From an uncultured Collinsella sp. (GTDB lineage Bacteria > Actinomycetota > Coriobacteriia > Coriobacteriales > Coriobacteriaceae), in contig CABQHT010000063.1 in NCBI GenBank assembly GCA_902464035.1, forward strand, positions 1 through 10,857: DNA of 10,857 nucleotides. Reading direction: 5' to 3'. The position numbers and the translations under genes are program-made. The number at the start of each line of letters is the position of its first letter. Positions within the stretch are counted from its first letter, which is position 1. Below, in pieces: positions 5,817 to 10,857 of this stretch. The notes beneath the pieces were generated by a model. That model had not been told where the DNA came from. It did not search any database and saw nothing but the letters and a program-made list of their open reading frames with translations.

Positions 5817-6620
5817 GTGGAAATTTTTGAAAAGCTGCCTGATGAGATTAATCATCTGGTCAGCGAGTTCAGCTCCACCCCTGTCGTGGGCGATTTGAGC
5901 TGCGGCATCACGCAGTACTCGTTTTGGCTGATCGTCTCCACGATCGTGCTCCTGATCGTCCTGGCCGTGTTCAAGAAGAAGCAGACCCTGGTTCCCAAGG
6001 GCTTCTTCGTCAACGGTTTCGAGTACATCATCGAGTACGTCGAGAACGATATCGGCAAGGGTGTCGTGGGTGAGAACTGGAAGAAGCACTTCCCGTTCCT
6101 GTGCTCGCTTTTCCTGTTCATCCTGATCAATAACATGATCGGCCTGATCCCGGGAATGAAGCCCGGCACCGGCGCAATCGGCTCCACCGCCGCACTCGCC
6201 ATTTTCGCCTTCGTGTACTTCATCTACTACGGATGCAAGGCTCACGGCGTGATCGGCTACATCAAGAGCCTCGCCCCGCAGGGCGTGAGCTTCCCGATGA
6301 ACGTGCTCGTGTGGGTCGTCGAGCTTTTCTCGACCTTCCTGCGCCTCATCACGCTCGCCGTCCGTCTGTTCTGCAACATGTTCGCAGGACACGTGGTCAT
6401 GGGCTCGTTCGCCATCATGGCGAGCATGTTCATGGAGCCGCTGCTTCAGCAGGTTTCCGCGGCCCACGCCGTCGGCGCCCTGCCTTCGCTAGCCTGGCTT
6501 GCCATCCTCATCCTGATCTATGCGATCGAGCTTGTGGTCGGCGCCATCCAGGCTTACGTCTTCACGGTCCTTACCGCCGTGTATGTCTCCGAGGCAGAGG
6601 AGGTCGCGGAGGAGGAGTAG
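5817..6620 (+). CDS. atpB: F-type ATP synthase subunit a
   Basis: Subunit a is the membrane stator subunit that forms the two proton half-channels against the c-ring. The 267 residues show several membrane helices (about 35-52, 92-113, 122-140, 160-203, 225-257). The essential Arg is R183 in AVRLFCNMFAGH (181-192), followed by the conserved N187. The last helix carries the conserved Gln245 in IELVVGAIQAYVFTVL (237-252). The E. coli channel pair E219/H245 is reversed here as H192/E238, a swap also found in mitochondria and many bacteria. An acidic tail (EAEEVAEEE, 259-267) ends the protein. The start is GTG with AAAGG (5806-5810) 6 nt upstream, beginning 3 nt after the previous stop. The next gene, atpE, is unusually far away at 124 nt. 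Confidence 0.96.
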   Translation: MEIFEKLPDEINHLVSEFSSTPVVGDLSCGITQYSFWLIVSTIVLLIVLAVFKKKQTLVPKGFFVNGFEYIIEYVENDIGKGVVGENWKKHFPFLCSLFLFILINNMIGLIPGMKPGTGAIGSTAALAIFAFVYFIYYGCKAHGVIGYIKSLAPQGVSFPMNVLVWVVELFSTFLRLITLAVRLFCNMFAGHVVMGSFAIMASMFMEPLLQQVSAAHAVGALPSLAWLAILILIYAIELVVGAIQAYVFTVLTAVYVSEAEEVAEEE

Positions 6621-6744
6621 TCTTCCGTTCGCGCCTTAAAGGTAAGGCAATTCGTTAAACCGCCGGTGCCCGTACCCATGGAGCCCGGCAGTTATAAAAA
6701 GGTTATCCTGCGTGAAATAAGACACGCACGACAAAGGAGGAATC
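6621..6744 (+). promoter_or_regulatory. atpB-atpE intergenic leader with strong ribosome binding site
   Basis: This 124-nt gap is the longest inside the operon. It holds a possible hairpin (GCCGG 6662-6666 with CCGGC 6685-6689), then an AT-rich patch with TATAAA (6693-6698), and ends with a perfect Shine-Dalgarno sequence AAAGGAGG (6733-6740), 4 nt before the atpE GTG. The c subunit is needed in about 8-15 copies per complex, and E. coli enhances atpE translation through its leader. A similar role, or an internal promoter or processing site, is inferred here. I see no good -35 for the TATAAA. Confidence 0.4.
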
Positions 6745-6939
6745 GTGGGAGTTATCGGTTACGGTCTCGGTGTTATCGGCGCTGGTCTTGCTATCGGCCT
6801 GTCTGCTCTGGGTGCTACGGGTGCTATGGCCCGTCAGCCTGAGGTCCAGGGCCGCGTGTTCACCGTCTTCATCATGGGCTCCGCCTTCGGCGAGGCTCTG
6901 GCTCTGATCGGCTTCGTTGTCGCGCTGATCGTTAAATAG
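6745..6939 (+). CDS. atpE: F-type ATP synthase subunit c
   Basis: Subunit c builds the rotating membrane ring. It is a 64-residue hairpin of two helices: helix 1 (about 3-28) with the glycine-rich GAGLAIGLSALGATG (12-26), the polar loop ARQPE (29-33) that contacts gamma/epsilon, and helix 2 (38-63) with the ion-binding carboxylate Glu50 in GSAFGEALALIG (45-56). The position that is Gln in Na+-binding rings (Q32 of Ilyobacter) is Ile17, and the residue after the Glu is Ala rather than Ser/Thr. I therefore infer proton coupling. At 64 residues it is shorter than the usual 70-85, but an in-frame TAA at 6718-6720 rules out a long upstream extension. The start is GTG behind the best ribosome binding site in the window. 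Confidence 0.96.
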   Translation: MGVIGYGLGVIGAGLAIGLSALGATGAMARQPEVQGRVFTVFIMGSAFGEALALIGFVVALIVK

Positions 6940-6954
6940 CACGGAGCGTCAAGT

Positions 6955-7557
6955 ATGAATCTTTCATCCCAGAAGAGCGCGATCGCACTCTCCGCGTCCG
7001 CGGCCGCGCTGCTCATGCCGGTTTCCGCGTTCGCTGAGGACGGCGCTGCCGGTGCGGACATCCTCATCCCTAAGATGGCGGAGTTCATCCCGGCGCTTAT
7101 CGCCTTCCTGATTATCTGGATCGTGCTGGCCAAGGTTGCCCTGCCGGGCATCATGAAAACCATGGAGGAGCGCGGCAAGAAGATCGAGGAGAGCCTCGAC
7201 GAGGCCGAGAAGACCAAGCAGGAGGCTATCGCCAAGCGCGCTGAGTCCGACTCGATCGTCACCGACGCCCGTCGTCAGGCTGCCGACATCGTTCTCGAGG
7301 CCCGTAAGGACGCCGAGTCCGAGCGCGCCCGTATCATCGAGGCTGCTCACAAGGAGGCCGAGGAGATCATCGCCAAGGCCCATACGACCGTCGAGGACGA
7401 GCGCAAGTCCATCTACGCCGGTGCCGCGAGCTCCATCGCCGACCTGTCCGTTGCCGTCGCCACCAAGATCGTGGGCGAGGCACTCGAGGACGAGGCCGAG
7501 CAGAAGAAGCTCATCGAGCGCTACATCCAGGAAGCAGGTAGCCTGAATGCCGACTAG
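6955..7557 (+). CDS. atpF: F-type ATP synthase subunit b with signal-peptide-like N-terminus
   Basis: Subunit b is the peripheral stalk that ties F1 to subunit a. The 200 residues begin with a signal-peptide-like stretch: Lys7, a hydrophobic core (IALSASAAALLMPVSA, 10-25) and a possible signal peptidase site AFA|ED (after residue 27). A short linker then leads to the usual membrane helix (FIPALIAFLIIWIVLAKVAL, 44-63). Residues 67-180 form the long charged coiled coil (EERGKKIEESLDEAEKTKQE and following), and the C-terminus contacts delta. The part from about 35 on resembles other actinobacterial b subunits; the first ~30 residues are extra. GGAG (6943-6946), 8 nt before the ATG, supports this start; Met41 has no such site. 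Cleaved or uncleaved, the C-terminus would stay in the cytoplasm. atpE ends 15 nt upstream, and the gene overlaps atpH by 11 nt. Confidence 0.93.
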   Translation: MNLSSQKSAIALSASAAALLMPVSAFAEDGAAGADILIPKMAEFIPALIAFLIIWIVLAKVALPGIMKTMEERGKKIEESLDEAEKTKQEAIAKRAESDSIVTDARRQAADIVLEARKDAESERARIIEAAHKEAEEIIAKAHTTVEDERKSIYAGAASSIADLSVAVATKIVGEALEDEAEQKKLIERYIQEAGSLNAD

Positions 7558-8023
7558 CCGCTATCAGGACAAGGTGCTCGAGACCTACGCGCGCTCCCTT
7601 CTGGAAGCCGCTAAGGCCGAGAACCATGTGTTCGAGGACCTCGAGATGATCGAGCGCTTGGCTTCTGCCAGCCCCGAGATCATCGCCGTGCTCGACACCA
7701 TGTCCAAGCGCGACCAGCTCGACCTTCTTCCCAAGGTGGCAGCTGCCTTTAAGTATGTTGCCGAGGAAGACGAGGATGTAGTGGGCGTGACCGTCACCAC
7801 GGCGATCCCGCTCGACGACGAGCTGCGTCAAACCATCACTAAGAAATGCGAGCAGGACTTCGGCCGCAAGGTATTCCTTATCGAGCAGGTCGACCCGTCT
7901 ATCGTGGGCGGCCTGGTGCTCGAGGCCCGCGGCGAGCGTCGTGACATTTCCGTCAAGACGCAGCTGCGCATCGCGCAGGAGACCCTCGCAAACTCTGCTA
8001 ATTCGTACGGAGGTGAAGCCTAA
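7547..8023 (+). CDS. atpH: F-type ATP synthase subunit delta
   Basis: Delta (OSCP in mitochondria) caps F1 and binds the b stalk. The best landmark is the C-terminal signature VDPSIVGGLVLEARGERRDI (115-134), followed by SVKTQL (135-140). The N-terminal domain starts with YARSLLEAAK (14-23), and VTVTTAIPLDDELR (81-94) is the typical strand leading into the C-terminal domain. At 158 residues it is shorter than the usual ~175-180. The loss falls in the N-terminal helical bundle, where about 20-25 residues seem missing between DTMSKRDQ (50-57) and the VVGVTV strand (78-83). The ATG at 7547 lies inside the end of atpF, giving an 11-nt overlap and probable translational coupling; the ribosome binding site (AGGTAG, 7537-7542) is weak. 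The last A of its stop codon is the first base of the atpA start. Confidence 0.93.
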   Translation: MPTSRYQDKVLETYARSLLEAAKAENHVFEDLEMIERLASASPEIIAVLDTMSKRDQLDLLPKVAAAFKYVAEEDEDVVGVTVTTAIPLDDELRQTITKKCEQDFGRKVFLIEQVDPSIVGGLVLEARGERRDISVKTQLRIAQETLANSANSYGGEA

Positions 8024-9621
8024 TGTCCGAAACCCTCAATGCCCAGGATATCGCCAAGAAACTGCAGGAGCAGCTCACGAGCCTCTCCGCGACGGTCGAT
8101 ACGCATGAGGTTTCAACGGTCGACGAGGTAGGCGACGGCATCGCGCGCGTCTCCGGCCTCAAGAGCGCCATGGCAGGCGAGCTTCTGGAGTTCAAGAGCT
8201 CCGATACCGGTGAGACCGTCTTCGGCCTTGCCCAGAACCTTGACCGTGACGAGGTCGGCGCCGTTCTGTTTGGTGCCGTCGACTCCATCAAGGAAGGCGA
8301 CGAGTGCCGCACCACTGGCCGCATTATGGATATCCCCGTGAGCCGTGCCATGCTCGGCCGCGTCGTCAATCCGCTCGGCCAGCCCATCGACGGCCTGGGC
8401 GACATCGTCGCCACGCACCGTCGCCCCATCGAGTTCAAGGCTCCCGGCGTCATCGATCGTACCCCGGTGTGCGAGCCGGTTCAGACCGGTCTGCTCGCTA
8501 TCGACTCCATGGTGCCTATCGGCCGCGGTCAGCGTGAGCTCATCATCGGCGACCGTAAGACCGGTAAGACCGCCATCGCCATCGACGCTATCCTCAACCA
8601 GCGCGGCAAGGGCATGGTCTGCATCTATGTCGCCATCGGCCAGAAGGCCTCCACGGTTGCCAACATCCGCGAGACCCTCGCTCAGCACGGTGCGCTCGAC
8701 TACACCATCATCGTTTCGGCCACCGCTGCCGATTCCGCCCCTATGCAGTACATCGCGCCTATGGCCGGTGCCGCTATCGGCGAGTTCTTCATGTACAACG
8801 GCGAGGACGGCAAGCCCGCCAGCGAGACCAACCCCGGCGGCCACGTGCTCGTCATCTACGACGACCTGTCCAAGCAGGCTGTGGCCTACCGTCAGATGTC
8901 GCTGACGCTGCATCGTCCGCCCGGACGCGAGGCCTATCCTGGCGACATCTTCTACCTGCACTCTCGTCTGCTCGAGCGTGCCGTCAAGATGTCCAAGAAG
9001 AACGGTTACGGCTCCATGACGGCACTGCCGATCATCGAGACCCAGGACGGCGACGTCTCGGCCTACATTCCGACCAACGTCATTTCCATTACCGATGGTC
9101 AGATCTACCTGCAGTCCGAGCTCTTCTTCCAGGGTCAGCGCCCGGCAGTCGACGTGGGCATCTCCGTGTCCCGCGTCGGTGGCGATGCGCAGACCAAGGC
9201 CATGAAGCAGGTCGCCGGCAACCTCCGTCTGGACCTCGCTTCCTATCAGGAGCTCGCTGGCTTTACGCAGTTCGGCTCCGACCTCGACGAGGCTACTCAG
9301 AAGCAGCTGACCCATGGTGCTCGCATGACCGAGCTCCTGAAGCAGCCGCGTTACAAGCCGTTTGAGGTTGGCGAGCAGATCGTTACGCTGTTCGCTGGCA
9401 ACGAGGGCTTCCTGGATGACCTGGAGATCGCCGACGTGCTGCCCTTCCGTGCCGAGCTCATCGAGTACATGGACAATGGCTTTGGTTCGCTGCTCGACAA
9501 GGTTCGCGCCAAGAAGATCGATGATGACACCAAGGCTGAGCTCTTGCGCGTCATCGGCGACTTCAAGCAGCAGTTCATGGCCAAGCACCATTCGGATGTT
9601 TCTGGATCAGAGGAGAACTAA
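8023..9621 (+). CDS. atpA: F-type ATP synthase subunit alpha
   Basis: Alpha is the regulatory, non-catalytic nucleotide-binding subunit of the F1 hexamer. All landmarks are present in 532 residues. The N-terminal beta-barrel has GDGIARVSGL (38-47). The Walker A motif is GDRKTGKT (176-183), where E. coli has GDRQTGKT. The Walker B region is HVLVIYDDLSKQ near residues 275-286. The family signature PAVDVGISVS (374-383) is followed by the arginine finger R384, which reaches the catalytic site in beta. The C-terminal helical domain follows. GGAGGTG (8009-8015), 7 nt before the ATG, is a strong ribosome binding site, and the start overlaps the atpH stop by one base (TAATG). The length is slightly above the usual 500-515, mostly from an acidic and Ser-rich tail (HHSDVSGSEEN). 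The gene shows no sign of damage. Confidence 0.98.
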   Translation: MSETLNAQDIAKKLQEQLTSLSATVDTHEVSTVDEVGDGIARVSGLKSAMAGELLEFKSSDTGETVFGLAQNLDRDEVGAVLFGAVDSIKEGDECRTTGRIMDIPVSRAMLGRVVNPLGQPIDGLGDIVATHRRPIEFKAPGVIDRTPVCEPVQTGLLAIDSMVPIGRGQRELIIGDRKTGKTAIAIDAILNQRGKGMVCIYVAIGQKASTVANIRETLAQHGALDYTIIVSATAADSAPMQYIAPMAGAAIGEFFMYNGEDGKPASETNPGGHVLVIYDDLSKQAVAYRQMSLTLHRPPGREAYPGDIFYLHSRLLERAVKMSKKNGYGSMTALPIIETQDGDVSAYIPTNVISITDGQIYLQSELFFQGQRPAVDVGISVSRVGGDAQTKAMKQVAGNLRLDLASYQELAGFTQFGSDLDEATQKQLTHGARMTELLKQPRYKPFEVGEQIVTLFAGNEGFLDDLEIADVLPFRAELIEYMDNGFGSLLDKVRAKKIDDDTKAELLRVIGDFKQQFMAKHHSDVSGSEEN

Positions 9622-9626
9622 GCCCC

Positions 9627-10535
9627 ATGGCCAACCTTCGCGACATTAAGAAGCGAATCTCCTCGGTTACCACGACCAAGCAGATCACGCGCACGATGGA
9701 GATGGTCTCTACGGCCAAGATCCGTCGTGCCCTCGATCGCTCCAAGCAGGCCGAGCCCTATAAGGAGGCGCTGACCGACGTCATGTTGACGGTCGCCGGC
9801 GACGCCTCCTGTTCGGGCACCGATCCCATGCTGCAGAAGCATGAGAGCGTCAAGCATGGCCTGATTGTCGTTATTGCCTCGGACCGCGGCCTTGCCGGCG
9901 GTTTCAATACGACGGTGGAGCGCACGGCCGAAAAGCTCGCCGCTTCTTGGGCGAACGACGGCATCGAGTGCGAGATCATCGCGTGCGGGCGTAAGCCGGC
10001 CACGTATTTCCGTGACCGCGCAAACGTTGTCATGCACTTTGAGGGCAACTCCTCTGAGCCCGATTTCAATCAGGCCCGCATGATCTCCTCTCATATCTGC
10101 GATGCGTATCGTGCCGGTGAGCTTGACCGTGTCGAGCTTGTCTACCACCACGCCAAGAACCGCGTGGATCAGGAGCTTCGCGTCGAGCATCTGTTGCCGC
10201 TCGACCCCGAGATGATCGCTATGGCCCACGGTCCGCGTAAGAACGAGACCGACGCCCCTAAGCGCATCTCGTCCACGTTCGAGTTCGTGCCCTCTCCCGA
10301 GCATGTTCTCGGCAAGCTTGTGCCGTCTTATATCCTGACGGTCATCTACCAGGCCCTGATCGATTCGGCGGCTGCCGAGCAGGGTGCACGCCGCAAGGCC
10401 ATGCACTCCGCGACGGAAAACGCCACCGCGATCATCTCGACCCTTACCCGCACGTATAGTCGCGTGCGCCAGGCTTCGATCACGACCGAGATTAACGAGA
10501 TCGTCGGCGGAGCCTCAGCATTGGAGGAACAGTAA
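9627..10535 (+). CDS. atpG: F-type ATP synthase subunit gamma
   Basis: Gamma is the central rotor shaft linking the c-ring to the alpha/beta hexamer. The 302 residues have the N-terminal helix NLRDIKKRISSVTTTKQITR (3-22) with MEMVSTAKI (24-32), the Rossmann-like core with the conserved SDRGLAGGFN (85-94), and the C-terminal helix. That helix carries the family signature, with E251, AR (254-255), AMHSATENA (258-266) and RQASITTEINEIVGGASAL (281-299). The usual NK-x-RQ reads YSRVRQ (277-282), a mild departure. The start is the ATG at 9627 with AGGAG (9611-9615) 11 nt upstream, a slightly long spacing. The gene starts 5 nt after the atpA stop. The stop overlaps the atpD start by one base (TAATG), so translation is probably coupled. 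The length is a little over the usual 285-290. Confidence 0.97.
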   Translation: MANLRDIKKRISSVTTTKQITRTMEMVSTAKIRRALDRSKQAEPYKEALTDVMLTVAGDASCSGTDPMLQKHESVKHGLIVVIASDRGLAGGFNTTVERTAEKLAASWANDGIECEIIACGRKPATYFRDRANVVMHFEGNSSEPDFNQARMISSHICDAYRAGELDRVELVYHHAKNRVDQELRVEHLLPLDPEMIAMAHGPRKNETDAPKRISSTFEFVPSPEHVLGKLVPSYILTVIYQALIDSAAAEQGARRKAMHSATENATAIISTLTRTYSRVRQASITTEINEIVGGASALEEQ

Positions 10536-10857
10536 TGGCTAATAACACCGTAAAGCTTGCGGTCGAGGAAGCCACCAAGAAGACGACTGCCGGTGATGGT
10601 CGCATCGTGCGAATCATCGGCCCTGTCGTCGACGTCAAGTTTGACGGCGCGGTGCCCCCGATCTACAACGCGCTCACGGTCGAGGCCGAGACCCCGATCG
10701 GTCATCTGAGCACGATCCTCGAGGTCGAGAGCCAGCTTCCGGGCGGCGTCGTCCGCACGGTCGCCATGTCCTCGACCGACGGCCTGCAGCGCGGCCTCAT
10801 CGCCACCGATACCGGTGAGCCCATGAAGATGCCCGTTGGCCCCAAGACGCTCGGCCG
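10535..10857 (+). CDS. atpD: F-type ATP synthase subunit beta, 5' part (runs off the window)
   Basis: Beta carries the catalytic ATP sites. Only the first 107 codons are here; no stop occurs and the frame is open at the window edge. The N-terminal beta-barrel is clear: GRIVRIIGPVVDVKFDG (22-38), then LEVESQLPGG (62-71), VRTVAMSSTDGLQRG (73-87) and MPVGPKTLG (99-107), which precedes the nucleotide-binding domain in all beta subunits. The Walker A motif lies beyond the window. About 20 residues (ANNTVKLAVEEATKKTTAGD, 2-21) precede the barrel, longer than in E. coli. GGAGG (10523-10527) is 7 nt before the ATG, which overlaps the atpG stop by one base. atpC is expected downstream. Confidence 0.96.
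   Translation, partial: MANNTVKLAVEEATKKTTAGDGRIVRIIGPVVDVKFDGAVPPIYNALTVEAETPIGHLSTILEVESQLPGGVVRTVAMSSTDGLQRGLIATDTGEPMKMPVGPKTLG

Noticed and set aside
8113..9591. A 492-codon open frame on the minus strand, antisense to atpA, and others antisense to atpB (5478-6467), glpK (2645-3541) and atpG (9618-10406).
   Set aside because: These are by-products of GC-rich codon bias in strongly conserved + strand genes. Their translations are low in complexity and match no family I know.
1..10857. CRISPR array, tRNA or rRNA gene, insertion sequence or prophage.
   Set aside because: No regularly spaced repeats, no cloverleaf or rRNA-like stretches, and no transposase, integrase or phage-like proteins were seen.

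Overview
This is a GC-rich stretch with every gene on the + strand. It carries housekeeping genes of a high-GC Gram-positive bacterium. The codon usage, the actinobacterial-looking ATP synthase b subunit and the gene order suggest the class Coriobacteriia, with a Collinsella-like gut bacterium as my best guess. That guess rests on pattern recognition, not on a search. The order prmC, tsaC/sua5, upp, then the atp operon resembles a neighbourhood known from Firmicutes such as Bacillus. Here hicAB and glpK sit inside it.

Region 1 (1-2017): prmC, the methyltransferase for peptide-chain release factors, has an Ala/Glu-rich insertion of about 120 residues between its two domains. It is followed by an abrupt AT-rich patch and a type II toxin-antitoxin pair, hicA-hicB. 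A perfect 9-bp inverted repeat there overlaps a perfect TATAAT -10 box, so it is a good candidate for the autoregulatory operator.

Region 2 (2152-5221): a TsaC/Sua5-type enzyme of tRNA t6A synthesis has an internal insertion. It is followed at 13 nt by glycerol kinase, whose phosphate-binding loop and regulatory loops differ from E. coli GlpK. After a 123-nt gap with competing inverted repeats comes upp, uracil phosphoribosyltransferase.

Region 3 (5222-10857): a 280-nt regulatory gap holds a 9-bp GC hairpin and a likely promoter. It leads into the F-type ATP synthase operon: a small membrane protein in the atpI position, then atpB, atpE, atpF, atpH, atpA, atpG and the 5' part of atpD, which runs off the window. 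The genes overlap or are closely spaced, except for a 124-nt leader ahead of atpE. The c subunit has the proton-binding Glu and lacks the usual Na+ ligands, so the enzyme is inferred to be proton-coupled. The b subunit begins with a signal-peptide-like segment, and the delta subunit is short.

I see no rRNA, tRNA, CRISPR array, insertion sequence or origin, and no clearly new multi-gene system. The points most worth checking are the lineage-specific insertions (PrmC, TsaC), the altered GlpK loop, the b-subunit signal peptide, the hicAB operator and the structured leaders of upp and the atp operon.
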